From positions 8,295 through 72,294 of the forward strand of contig JALMQS010000666.1 of NCBI GenBank assembly GCA_024734495.1: a DNA stretch of 64,000 bases. The letters are read 5' to 3'. Origin of the DNA: Forficula auricularia. Lineage: Eukaryota; Arthropoda; Insecta; Dermaptera; Forficulidae. Both the position numbers and the translations under genes were made by a program. The notes under the pieces are model-generated. The model had not been told where the DNA came from and made no database searches. It saw nothing but the letters and a program-made list of their open reading frames with translations. Of the stretch, positions 10,970-21,869 are shown one piece after another (the stretch's first letter is position 1; each line of letters begins with the position of its first letter).

Positions 10970-11175
10970 TAATTATTTTTATAGAGAAAAGTTTGCGGAA
11001 TTTAACAAAATGAAATGTAATTATTTTTATTATTTTTAAAATAATTTCATTTAAATTGAGTAGGTAAACAATTATATTTATAGAGAAATGTTTGCGGAAT
11101 TTAACAAAATAAAAGTCACATTTTGATATATGAATAAATACATACATACCTACATACATACATACATACATATGA
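10970..11175. repeat. Direct repeat pair and CATA microsatellite
   Basis: GTTTGCGGAATTTAACAAAAT occurs at about 10990 and 11090, ~100 bp apart. A (CATA)n tract lies at 11140-11171. Confidence 0.7.
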
Positions 11176-11478
11176 AGCTAATATAAAGCGTGTTAAAAGT
11201 AACTTTTTTCAATTTTATTTGTTTAAAAATATTAAATGTACAGTCTTGAACGAAATATTTAATACCTAGGATGCCTTTTAAAGAGATAGTTGATCAAAGC
11301 GAGTGATTGTACCTTTTGATTGTTCGATTGTTTATGAGAGTAGAAATAGAAATATGATCTGTTGCAGACCACTTTCGCTCTCGTTGAGCATTCCGTGGTG
11401 TTTGTTCTGATCTGAGCTAGCTGAGAGGTGACCCACATTTGAAAAAGTATATTTATTATTTGGTACTTTCTCTTTCAG

Positions 11479-11549
11479 AAATGGCGACTACACGACGAGC
11501 CCCCGTCACCTCCGCAACCACCGCACTCACAGCCTATCTTTATCTTTGG
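11479..11549 (+). other. Candidate internal exon of a host gene
   Basis: A 71-bp GC-richer island preceded by a pyrimidine-rich acceptor (TTCTCTTTCAG, 11468-11478) and followed by a consensus donor (GTAAGC from 11550). All three frames stay open across the 71 bp: one starts with an ATG at 11481, another gives a proline-rich peptide with DEPPSPPQPPHSQP. It matches no repeat elsewhere in the window. Phase and gene identity unknown; could be chance. Confidence 0.35.
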
Positions 11550-12003
11550 GTAAGCCAATTTTACGCATTACTTTTTATTTCACTAATAAAAAATAAGAAA
11601 ATTATATTATTTGATTTTGAAATAAAAAAATTGAATACATATCTCTATTCAGAGACGTTTTCTAGAGTTTGAAATATCAGAGTCCTAAGGAGTGTGGGGG
11701 GGGGGGCGAATATAGATGAGAAAATACAAAAAACAAATAACCCATCCAAACAGACGACCCTCTTTTATGTTCCCTACTCGAGGAAAAATAACAAACAAGA
11801 AAATCGAAATCTCTGCAATTTCAGCTAAGGGATGTTTCTGTCGCTAGATACTGAATGAAAAACTATTCTTACATGTACCTACTTTATGTAGAAAATTTTT
11901 AATGCTTTCTTCAAATATACCTATATAGTTTCAAATTTTTTACTTAATTGTTTTATTAAAAAAATTTTAAATCGTATTTTTTCATTTATAAAAATATCTA
12001 TAT
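11550..12003. other. No gene seen
   Basis: AT-rich with a G10-12 run near 11695; if 11479-11549 is an exon this would be intron. Confidence 0.4.
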
Positions 12004-12532
12004 CTACATTGCTGGCTCAAAAAAACGTAACACTTAGATTATAAAAAAAAAAACTAATGAAATGTATTTTTAATGCAATGAAATTGAATAAACTTTTAAT
12101 ATGATATATTTTTAACCTTTCTTAATAAGTGTAACAAAAATTTAAAACATTGGCTACGTATCTGCGCCCAACCTCGAATAACGCAACGGCTGTAATACTA
12201 AGCAGCATAATTTGGATGTGTTTAGTCGAAAAGACACTCAAATGAATGGATTTCAAGCATATTATCAAAAGAAAAACAGGGATTGAAAGATTATAATAAG
12301 GATATTAGATTTCATCAAAAATCGATAAATATCAAATTATCCGCTTTTATTTCATTTAAATTGTAATTTTTAAATAATATGTTTTAAATTTATGTTATAC
12401 TTATTAACAAAGGCTAAAAATATATCAGATTAAAAGTTTATTCAATTTCATTGTATTAAAAATACATTTTATTAGTTATTTAAAAAAAAATCTAAGTATT
12501 TCGGGGGTTTTTTACTGTCGGTGTATATACTT
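12004..12532. mobile_element. Tc1/mariner-type MITE
   Basis: Long inverted repeats: AATGAAATTGAATAAACTTTT (12077) pairs with AAAAGTTTATTCAATTTCATT (12432), extending outwards to AACACTTAGATT and AATCTAAGTATTT. About 525 bp. Ends are related to the CACTGTGGTGCAAAA element at 43249. No intact transposase. Confidence 0.65.
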
Positions 12533-12534
12533 AT

Positions 12535-12990
12535 AATAATTGGCTTGTGCGACGACGCTAGCGTGATTTTTTTAATTTTAGAACCCACTAATCATGACAA
12601 ATAAAATTTATTAAAATTGGAAATTTAAATTATTATTTTAATAGGAAAAAGGATTTTTCAATAAATTTTTCCTTTTAATATAATAATATATTATTGAAGA
12701 AGACAATAAAAAAGTGTGTCTTCTGCTGGAATTATACATTTTGAATTTATTTATAACGAGATTATAGTTTCGAGAACTTTGCACTCTTCATCAGACTATT
12801 ACAATTGATTCACAGTAATTAATATATGTAAGTAGGTAAATAATTTATAATTCAAACAGAAGACACACTCTTTTATTGTTTCCTTCAATTTATAAAAATT
12901 CTGCCACTCTCAGCAAAAAGAAACTTTCAATTTAAAAAATTATTATTTCAAACCCCACTAATAGTTCGTGACAAATAAAATTCGGTAGCC
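12535..12990. repeat. Family L tails and family D palindrome
   Basis: 12535-12640 is a reverse family L tail. 12685-12905 is a family D palindrome with a TCATCAG core (12788-12794, reverse of CTGATGA); its stem II has mismatches. 12940-12990 is another family L piece. Confidence 0.55.
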
Positions 12991-13524
12991 TGCTGGTATA
13001 AGTCGGGTCTCGCAGCTGGTTATAAGACAAAAAAATTTATAGATTATGAAAAATAAATACAATTCTAAGCTTTTCTGAATACATAAGGGATAAATTAAAG
13101 TGTCTTCAGGATAATTTTATTTTATTTATTTAGCTATTTATTTATTTATTTATTTATTTGAGAGTGATAACCTCAAGATCTTAGTAAACATATAGGAGCC
13201 TAATATATATTTTCTGCAAAAATACTAATTAAGCAATTTCTTTATTGTATGTAATTTTAAAGAAAAGTAAAAAATGAATACCGTTATAAAGAACCGGTAT
13301 TGTCTCACTAATAGAATTCAAATTCAAAATACCTGATAAACAAGTATCCTTTAGTTTAATGCTAGAATAGTATCTTTAAATGTTAACAAGATTAATAATA
13401 ACTTTTCCTACTCATTTATATAAATTATTATTTATGGTTAGAATAAAATTATCCATTAAATTACTTAATTAATTATACTAAAAGTGAAATTTGTTGGTTA
13501 AATTAATAAGATAATTATTATGTA
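12991..13524. other. No gene seen; AT-rich
   Basis: Includes a TTTA microsatellite at 13115-13160. No coding signal. Confidence 0.4.
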
Positions 13525-15511
13525 ATCTTATTATATTAAACGAGCAATTGTTGTATATATATAGAATTGGTTTCTCAAAAACGGCTCTAACGATGTGGAT
13601 GTAATTCACGGGTTAGGGGGTTTTTGGGTTGACATTTCGATCTGTCACGGTCTCATCTTTGGCTATGTTGTTTTTGATGGGTTTTTTGTTAATTAGAATA
13701 ATTATTCACAGGTGGTTGTCTCGATAAAAGTGTATAATTACATTTTTATTCAATTTCTTTTAATAATTAATTATTTTGAAATTTTAAATCCCACTAATAA
13801 ATCATTACAAATTTTATTATATATTAAAATTAGAAAATTAATTAGATAGCTGGTTCAAAAAATTGTCATCTAAATAAAAAAAAATCTATTGAAGATCGAG
13901 AGGTAGAATTTAATGCTGAATTGATGGAAGGGCTGCCCAAAAACAAGGAAAACTACTATGGTAATTCCGATAACATTGAATTGAATTGGTATTGAATTTT
14001 CGACGTTTCGATTATTATTGGTAACAATTGCTGAAGACATGGAAGAATCGATTTAATACCAGATCTCACTTTTGGGGAAACAAATATTTTGATATGTTTT
14101 TTTGATGAAAATAATTATTAACAGGTGGTTGAATCAAAATAAAACAAATGGTTGATTAAATCAAAGACAAACACATGCATTGCCGAACATCGCTCGGTGT
14201 TCCAGGATTGTAGTTGAGAAATTATATTTGATAAGAATATAAATGATATACGTATTTTAAGTATTCTCATATTTTTAGAGCAATTCTAGATATATTAATG
14301 GTTAAGATCCCGCTATTTGAGCCAAGCACCAATAAGTAAATTTTAAAAATATTGTTGTTTGAGTAAAATAGTGGAATAGTTAAATTAAATAATATGTAAT
14401 TGTTTTTTTTTTTGTTAATTTTAAAACCCATTATAAGATTAGAAGAAATATTAATATATATTAAAATTAGATTACCTCGTAACTTAAATCAAATATAATA
14501 ATTAATTCAACCAAATGAATAATTAAAATAAATATTTATATAATTCATTTGATTGAATATAGAAGATTCTATATCAAATGAATATACTTACTCATCTTCT
14601 AGTCAGAAATACATATATTTATTATTTATTATAAATAAAAAATATTCAAGTTTATTTATATCATTTCTTGACTTAAATACGTATTATTTAATTTAACTAT
14701 TCCACTATTTTACTCAAATAACAATATTTTTATAATTTACTTATTGGTGCTTGGCTCAAATAGCTGCATCTTAACTATTAATATATCTAGAATTGCTCTA
14801 AAAATATGAGAATACTTAAAATACGTATATCGTTTATATTCTTATCAAATATAATTTCTTAACTATAATCCTGGAACACCGAGCGATGTTCGGTAATGCA
14901 TGTGTTTGTTTTTGATTAATCAACCATTTGTTTTATTTTGATTCAACCACCTGTTAATAATTAGTTTCATCAAAAAAACTTATCAAAATATGTTTTTCCC
15001 CAAAAGTGAGACCTCTAGTATTAAATCACTTCTTCCATGTCTTCACCAATTGTTACCTATAATAATCGAAACGTCAAAAATTCAATACCAATTCAATTCA
15101 ATGTTATCGGAATTACCATAGTAGTTTCCTTTGTTTTTGGGCAGCCTTTCCATCAATTCAGCATTAAATTCTACCTCTCGATCTTCAATAGATTTTTTTT
15201 TATTTAGATGACAATTTTTTGAACCAGCTATCTAATTAATTAAATTGACTAATTTTAATATATAATAAAATTTGTAATGATTTACTAGTGGGATTTAAAA
15301 TTTCAAAACCAATTAATTGTTAAAAGGAAATTGAATAAAAATGTAATTATACAATTTTATCGAGACAACCACCTGTGAATAATTATTTTAATTAACAAAA
15401 AACCAATCAAAAACAACATAGCCAAAGATGAGACCGTGACAGATCGAAATGTCAACACAAAAGCCCCCTAACCCGTGAATTACATCCACATCATTAGAGC
15501 CGTTTTCGAAT
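13525..15511. repeat. ~2 kb inverted repeat (family F head-to-head)
   Basis: Left arm about 13561-14395 and right arm about 14690-15511 are inverted copies differing by scattered substitutions and small gaps, with a ~295-bp spacer. Matching landmarks: CATCGCTCGGTGTTCCAG (14188) with CTGGAACACCGAGCGATG (14871), GGTGCTTGG/CCAAGCACC, and ACCCGTGAATTACATCC near the outer ends. Each arm contains a family F copy that ends in the CCGAACATCGCTCGG hairpin. The left copy continues to TTATTATATTAAACGAGC (13527); the right arm stops at 15511. Confidence 0.85.
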
Positions 15512-15714
15512 CCTTTGCAAGCAAATGTATACCTTTAAACACACAAAAACTATATAAGAAGTTTTTTTACTACATACCAACCATCCGTATCTTATTTTTC
15601 CGAAATACCTCAATATTCTACACCAATAATAATATATACAAACGGAAACCTTGGCTACAAGATCACTGTGGACCTTTCCACGAGTCTCCATTAACTTATT
15701 AGATCATTCAAGTA
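15512..15714. other. Flank of LINE insertion
   Basis: Unassigned sequence ending in ATCATTCAAGTA (15703-15714), one copy of the target duplication of the LINE at 15715-16554. Confidence 0.5.
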
Positions 15715-16554
15715 ATAATAATAAAGCGGTTTGTTCTACAGCATGCGCCGTTTCCCGCATCCAACACGCCAATTCTCTCTATCCAGAATGTCTTGCTCTT
15801 GTAGTTGCCTACTGGTCATTGCCTCATCTACTCCCTGCTTCCACGTTCGTCTCGGTCTCCCTCTTCTCCTCCGTCTTTCCGTGGGCATCCAGGTCCATAT
15901 TTTATGAGGCCACCTATCTTCCGGCATTCTTTTGAGGTGTCCATACCATATTAATCTCTTCCTTTCTATTCTATCTATTATGTCGTTTTCCATTTTCATT
16001 TTGTCCCTTATAGTTGTATTTGGGATATGCTCCAATCTCGACACTCTGCAACTCCTTCTCATCGCATCCATTTCGAGCGCTTGTAATTTCTTTTCGTTTT
16101 TTTTATTCATGTCCCATATTTCTGAATTGTATAGGGCTATGCCTTCCACTATGGACCGATATATATATTTTGTTGTGTCCTGTTGGATCCCTTTGCTCCA
16201 CCAGACCCCATTCAGTTGCCCAATAGCTCTTCGACCTTGACAGATTTTATTTTTAATATCCCTCTCACAGTTTGGCTCCTCGCTAAAGACAGATCCCAAA
16301 TATCTAAATTCCTTACAGTTTTTTATCACTTTTCCATTGATATCCAGATTTTCCCCCTCTGTCCCGACCGTCAGGTATTCTGTTTTTTCAAAGTTTATTT
16401 CCAGTCCCCATCTATTATATTCCTCTTCCAGTTTACGGGTCATGTAGCTTACGTCATCTATATCTGCTGCAATAACAACTTGGTCATCCGCAAATAATAG
16501 TGTGTAGAGGTACGACTCGTCAATTTGTAGTCCCATTGATCCACATTTTTCCAC
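15715..16554 (-). pseudogene. 5'-truncated non-LTR retrotransposon, RT C-terminal half
   Basis: Minus-strand frame (15736-16563) encodes the end of a reverse transcriptase: an FADD catalytic box near residue 24, a YLGSVFS motif, thumb-region sequence, and a C-terminal GHLKRM ... RRGRPRRTW block typical of RTE-like ORF2 ends. The catalytic palm is cut just upstream of FADD, so it is inactive. The 3' end on the minus strand is a TTATTATTA tail. Both sides carry ATCATTCAAGTA (15703-15714, 16555-16566), a 12-bp target duplication, which fixes the insertion limits. The last few residue positions beyond 16554 are flank, not LINE. Confidence 0.9.
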
Positions 16555-16566
16555 ATCATTCAAGTA

Positions 16567-16745
16567 TATAATATAATATATTTGGATTAAATAACTAAAA
16601 ATTTAGTCATATTCGGAATGATTTCTTGATATCTTGATTATTAATCAAATATCTTTGGAATAAATAAGAGCTCATTAAAAATGCTCAACTCTATCAATAT
16701 ATTTATTATAAAGAAATTGTTTTTTCGGTTTACTTAATTTAATTA
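16567..16745. repeat. Dispersed repeat, empty-site partner at 31145
   Basis: The segment with TATTTGGATTAAATAAC, AAATTTAGTCATATT and GAGCTCATTAAAAATGCTC occurs inverted at 31145-31315, where the LINE is absent. Confidence 0.75.
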
Positions 16746-17394
16746 TTTGTTAGTTAAGATTATTATGACGAAATTTTGCACTAATTTAGATTTATAAAAC
16801 TAGACATTTAAAGGAAATGAAAAAAAATTTGCTTAAACCATTTATTTTTTCTGAAATTGCCAATTGTCAGCAAATTATTGTGTTTTGTTCGGATTTTAAT
16901 TGGACAGAAAAAAATATAGTTTTTTTGTTCTTACTTTGAAATTTGAATGGGTTCTTTCTCCCTGTTGTCAGACAAGCAAGCAAGCATCCTTCCGTACGTC
17001 CGTCTGTCGCTAAATTCCTGTTCTATCTGAACGCTCCAATTAAATATGATTTCAACATCCAATGGATTTTTTTTTTTGGCGAAAACTATAACCTGTAACC
17101 AGACAATACTACTATTTCAAAAAAGTATGATCAAGAGATTTAAAATGTGAATTACTTACGTAAAGACTTTTTTTTGTAATGTTGAAGATGAAATATGTAT
17201 AGTATAAAAAATTGTCTCAAATGCAGCGTCGCAGCTATATCATAGTTATTGAGTTATAGGCATTTTTTGGAAAATGTTGAAAATCGCTACCCTCCCGAAA
17301 TATCGAGATGCTATAGCTATAAATTTACATATATTTTTATTCTAATCTTTCATACTTAAATTTTAGATAAATATTTTCAGTTTATTAGTAATGA
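16746..17394. mobile_element. AT-rich; family E arm fragment
   Basis: 17220-17390 resembles the interior arm of family E (GAGTTATAGGCATTTTT, GAAAATCGCTACCCT, ATATCGAGATGCT). 16970-17030 has CAAGCAAGCAAGC and CCGTCTGTCGC simple repeats. No gene. Confidence 0.55.
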
Positions 17395-17576
17395 AGCTGT
17401 TGAAGCTTTTATTTTTGTGATTAATTTGATTAAAATTTGAATTTTTATTTAAATCATACATAATTAATTATAATTATTTATTGAACATGAATAAATAAAT
17501 AATACAATATAACTACGACGTTTCGATAGACTTATTCTGCGATCATTCTCAAGTATGAGCACCCACTCCGATTATA
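17395..17576 (-). mobile_element. Family C arm joined to Penelope-like repeat end
   Basis: One family C arm (GAAGCTGTTGAAGCTTTTATT to TTATTGAACATGAATAAATA) runs into CTACGACGTTTCGATAGAC. Read on the minus strand this is GATCGCAG...CTATCGAAACGTCGTAG, a layout seen at Penelope-type terminal repeats. It links family C to Penelope-like elements. Confidence 0.5.
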
Positions 17577-17585
17577 GATTAACTG

Positions 17586-18286
17586 GGTACTGCGACATTT
17601 CAGCCCCCGACAAAACATCCCCCGACAAAATATCCCAAAGACAAAATATCCCCCGACATAATATTTTCTGACAAAATATTCCCCAGTATAAGGGAGAATA
17701 CAAAAGAGATTAAGTGAGAAGCTTATAATCATAGTTTTGAATAATATAAACAGACTTTCATATTTTGGCGGCTAATTAGCCGTTTGAAAGTGCTGCTGTC
17801 TGTCGTTAGATTTTCTAGCTAACAATTTATTATTTTTACTATCTATAATATAGTATTTATCATCTATATTTACTTATTTATCGTCTATGTTTACATTACA
17901 CAATTATTGATTGTTTGTTAAAAGTGTTATTAATCATTATCGTTATTAATTATTATTATAATATTGGGCGAAAATATGGCACCCCAAACACACCCCGTCC
18001 GACGATTGGCTGGTTCGGTTTTCAATGTGTGTTTAATTAGAAAAAAAATGGGAGCCCGAAACACACCCCGCCCGGACTAAACTTTCGGAGGTTCGGTTAA
18101 TATATATTCTGACGCCAACCGAACCGTCTAAAAGCCAGCCCGAAAAGGAGCTATACGAACCCAACCGATTCGAACTGAATATATATTAACCGAACCGGAG
18201 TCGATTTGCATTACTCATAAGATTCACGAGGGGAAGGGTTATTTTGTCATGAGATATTTTGTCGGGGGCTGAAATGTCGCGGAATC
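17586..18286. mobile_element. Family J TIR element, copy 1
   Basis: Ends GCGACATTTCAGCCCCCGAC and the complement at 18262-18280, with subterminal repeats of CCCCCGACAAAATAT (four variants at the left). Flanked by GATTAACTG at 17577-17585 and 18287-18295. Interior has CCGAACC-rich inverted motifs and no transposase. Its sister lies inverted at 26120-26861. Confidence 0.8.
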
Positions 18287-18295
18287 GATTAACTG

Positions 18296-19150
18296 AGCCA
18301 ATCGGTTTTCGGTTTATTTTATTTTAATTGGATTTTAGAGAAGTGAAAGAGTTAACTTGAGATATAAAGCTAAGTGGAGGAGGGTGGCTGCGTTAAATCA
18401 GTATTAGATCTAACTATATACTCGAAGATGATGATGAAATAATATAAATAAATAAATAAACTTAATAAACTCTATGCTAAGTTTCAACTTTATAACTTTA
18501 AGTGCTCGCTGAGAGAAAAATTTCCAAATCCTTAAAATATGCGGAAACATTACCGCGTATTTAAAAATTGATTATACTTTTTATTCCAATTTTCTTTCCT
18601 AACAAATGACAAAAGAAAAATGAAATAAAAAAAATGATTTATTATGTGTTAAGGGAGTCCATTATCAAATTAACTGGATAATGAATGGAAGCAAATGCTG
18701 CTGCCTTGCAATCTGAAAATAATTGGTAATTTTAAATATAATATTCTCTAAACCGCGACGAGAGGAGATTACTTACCACCTCCCAGTTAATTCAAATTAC
18801 ATTTAAACATATTATACTAACGGTTTTTTTTTTCATTTCATCCTACAAATGAAATATTAATGCGTATTCGATGCCAATTACCGCGCACACGACACCATTG
18901 TAGCTGTTTTTTTTCTTCTTCGAACTTTAAAATGATTTCCATTTCATTTGGCAACGTTTATTTCGACATGTTTCCCTCTACGGAACCGTCAACTGTTTGT
19001 CTCTCATTTGCAAAAGTCATTTATCACATGGCATATGCTCCAAATGGCTCTAAAGAACCATTGTTACATGCAACTACGAAAGCATTTATTCGTTAATCCA
19101 GGGGATAATTTATATCCTGTGAATAAATCATATTTGTTTTTCGTTAAGTT
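18296..19150. other. No gene seen
   Basis: AT-rich. 18855-19090 is moderately less AT-rich and open on the plus strand for 78 codons without any recognisable domain; could be an exon but nothing supports it. Confidence 0.3.
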
Positions 19151-19239
19151 TAAATTCTCTACAAATACTATATATATACTATATATATTTATCTAGATTA
19201 ATTTGTAACAACGCTTAGAGAAATTTCTCTAAAAAAATT

Positions 19240-19318
19240 ACCCTCTTGCCTAGAATCGAACCGACGAACTCTTGAACTATGGTCATCAGCTCTAACCACT
19301 AGACCAATGTCACATTAA
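19240..19318 (-). ncRNA. tRNA-like SINE head (pol III boxes)
   Basis: On the minus strand TGGTCTAGTGGTTAGAG matches a tRNA A box and GGTTCGATTCT a B box at tRNA-like spacing. It does not fold as a full tRNA and recurs within family G (55775-55850, 57035-57100), so it is a tRNA-derived repeat, not a tRNA gene. Confidence 0.65.
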
Positions 19319-19732
19319 TATATATATCTTGATTTCTTTTACTAAAACTATATATATTTTTGATTTAGACTTTGTGTCGAGATAATATTGTATTCATTTG
19401 AACTCGAATGAAAATGAAAAAACACCAATAGATTTTAAATTAAGAAACATTAAATATATATTAATTAACGAGGCAAATTTGAAATATAATTTAAACTGAT
19501 GACTCCAATCGATTTTCATTAACCAGGCAAATTTGAAATATATATATTCGAATTTTGAAATGAAAGACTCCAATTCATTTTAAATTAAGAAACATTAAAT
19601 ACATTGATAATTATTCCTCCCCCCCCTCGCCACTCAAAAATTAAAGATGTGAAACTTTTAAGAGACGATGTATTTTCGGTAATTTACGGTTATACATTTG
19701 GAGTGTGGTTTTTTAAAAGGAATAAAATTTTT

Positions 19733-19817
19733 GGACCGAGACGCTGCCCGCCAGGGCACCAGCCCGGAGGGCCGAGCTTCGAGGGCGTGCCGAAGGCACG
19801 CACGAAAAGCTCGTATG
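19733..19817. repeat. GC-rich hairpin cluster
   Basis: In otherwise ~75% AT sequence, ~85 bp of high GC with nested hairpins: GCGTGCC/GGCACGC with a 3-4 nt loop, TGCCC/GGGCA, GCCC/GGGC, and an outer GAGCTT/AAGCTC. Copies at 38253-38338, 56287-56372 and a short one at 45452-45490. Confidence 0.8.
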
Positions 19818-20032
19818 CTATATTAACAAAAAAAAAAATTATCATCTCATTTCCATCCGGGATTTATATTCTTGAGATAATATATAAATTTGAATTTCTC
19901 TTTTTATAGAGTTCTATTTAAAAAGTAAAAACGAGACCCTATTAGTGTCGTCAAAATGTCGGAATTTCCATCTGTCAGAACAATGTGGCTTGTAAAAAAA
20001 AAAAAATAGGATAAAATATGAAAATTATAATA

Positions 20033-20552
20033 CACTGCGATGCAAAAAAATCTACCCACAAATAAAAACTTTATAAAATAGTAAATGATTTTAAATTTTT
20101 TTCCAAGTAACCATACATTATTGAAATTATTGCTTCTTACAAGTATACTTGCCACTTGTGGTTGACTTAGCCCTTGATTAATATTAGCCACACAATTTGA
20201 GCTGTTTGAACTTGAGAAATAACCATTTTGTATATTTTATCTTTCTATCAATGATGCTTAATTCAAAATTATTCAATTTATTGATATTTCAAATTGGAAT
20301 TTGATCTTTTATTAAAACTTTATTTATATGTAAAGTGATATTGAGAGAAAGTAATGATAATTTGTAATTGTATCTTTTAATTTAATTTAACTTATTTTTT
20401 TATAAAATTCAAAAATTATCAACAATATTTATTGAATATGTTAGTTTAAGAGTTAATAGGACAAATTAAAAGATTATTTGTAAAAAATTTTAAAATAATT
20501 TGCTATTTAATCAAGTTTTTATTGATGGCTCAATTTTTTTTGCACCGCAGTG
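20033..20552 (-). mobile_element. Family I mariner/Tc1 MITE with vestigial transposase start
   Basis: TIRs CACTGCGATGCAAAAAAAT and TTTTTTTGCACCGCAGTG, flanked by TA (20031-20032, 20553-20554). On the minus strand an ATG at 20224-20226 begins the first helix-turn-helix of a Tc1-type transposase (motif INQGLSQPQVASIL), broken by one frameshift. The catalytic domain has been deleted. Sisters at 24743-25254 and 61860-63137. Confidence 0.85.
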
Positions 20553-20567
20553 TATGTATTAGAGTGG

Positions 20568-21237
20568 CTGTTAAAAATGGAAAGGTAAAAATTTTCGTCC
20601 CCCACCCCCACCCTCCTAAAATCGGTTTAAAATACAAAAAAAACTGAGCTGTGTAGAATTATGACCGATTTTGATATTAATATTCCGTCCCACCGAGGGG
20701 TTGAAATTTAAATGGAAATTAACACAGAAAATCGAACTTTTTGGGACTTTTGAATGTAACATTCTTACTTTCTAAATATTTTGCTTTAAAAATGTGTAAA
20801 CTTATAGGTTTTGGGATCACTGGTCATGAATCTAATGTTGAAAAAAAAATGTTGACAACTGTCAATTTATTGAAATTACGTTTTTAAGGTCTTCAAAATT
20901 TCAAATAATATAACAGTAACATGATAGATGTCAAAAGTCAAAATTTTTTTTCAACATTAGATTCGTGTCCAGTGACCCCAAAAGTTTTAAGGTACACATT
21001 TTGATACCAAAATATTGGAAAATAAGATTGTTAGATTGAAAAGTCACAAAAAGTACGATTTACTGTTTTAAATAGCACTTAAATTTTAGCCCTTCGGTGC
21101 CACGGGTTATTATACTATCAAAATCGGCCATAATTCTACACAGCTCAATTTTTTATTAATTTTAAACCAATTTTAAGGGGGGGGGAATCGAAAAAAAATT
21201 TCACCTTTTCATTTTTAACGGTCACCCCCTATTTATT
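20568..21237. mobile_element. Foldback element
   Basis: Arms of ~300 bp: GGCTGTTAAAAATGGAAAGGT (20574) pairs with ACCTTTTCATTTTTAACGG (21203), GAGCTGTGTAGAATTATG with its complement, and GTCATGAATCTAATGTTGAA with TTCAACATTAGATTCGTG, closing near 20900. No coding capacity. Confidence 0.8.
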
Positions 21238-21869
21238 TATATGTGAATTCATTTTCTCAAGTTAAAAATAAAAAAATAAAATATTTTGTTTTTTCTATAT
21301 CTCTAAATATTTCTTTAAATAGACACAGACATAATTTTTTTAAATTTATTTTGATTCAAAATGATGTGAAAAGTTTCAAAATGGCGATTTTTACGTGATT
21401 TTTGTACCTAAGAGCGATTAGAAATGACTTAAATTAAAATTATGAAAACATTCCACAAAATTATTCATTCCTTATTTATTAATTGTAAATAAGAAAGAAT
21501 TTGATATATCTAAAGTATTTTGGGAGTTAAAAGGTATGAAACACTTGGTCGCGGTCCGACTCGCACTTGGCCGACTTATTTTATATTCTATGGTATTTAA
21601 CAAGTAGTACAGTGTTGGTTAAAAGTGAAACCTTAAGATAGATTTTCCTATGAGTGACTCCAGTGATGATTATCGACACCTCGAGCTAAAAATTAGCAAG
21701 TTTTGTTCAGTTTTCAACAATACATTACAAAGCCAAGATAAAAAGAGTGTTCGGCCATCTTTTAGTTGTGCTAAGTATTTTCGGCTATTTATATATCTCA
21801 TATTTGTCAGCAACTGATTTATCAAGAAATTAATTTTGATTTGTCATTTGTAATTGCATTAACTTCAAA
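21238..21869. other. No gene seen
   Basis: AT-rich intergenic-type sequence; no repeat or coding signal recognised. Confidence 0.4.

Larger units (their letters stand above)
19151..19817 (-). mobile_element. Family G composite, tRNA-like head and GC-hairpin end
   Basis: Repeated as a unit at 55690-56372, partly at 56990-57460 and, lacking the tRNA-like part, inverted at 38253-38795. Contains a tRNA-like segment (19240-19318), a long AT-rich body with AATTAACGAGGCAAATTTG, a poly-C run, and an ~80-bp GC-rich end. Class uncertain; insertion at 38253 shows no clear target duplication, which would fit a Helitron-like mode. Confidence 0.65.

Noticed and set aside
14020..14060. Clear hammerhead in the large inverted repeat
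   Set aside because: GAAACGTC is present but the CTGATGA box is replaced by CAGCAAT, so I only call it a Penelope-type end.
15932..16497. Plus-strand frames opposite the LINE
   Set aside because: Antisense shadows of the RT; the minus strand has FADD and the GRPRRTW end.
19604..19909. 101-codon frame across the GC hairpin cluster (also 56258-56458)
   Set aside because: The repeated peptide follows the GC-rich end of family G and is not conserved beyond the repeat.
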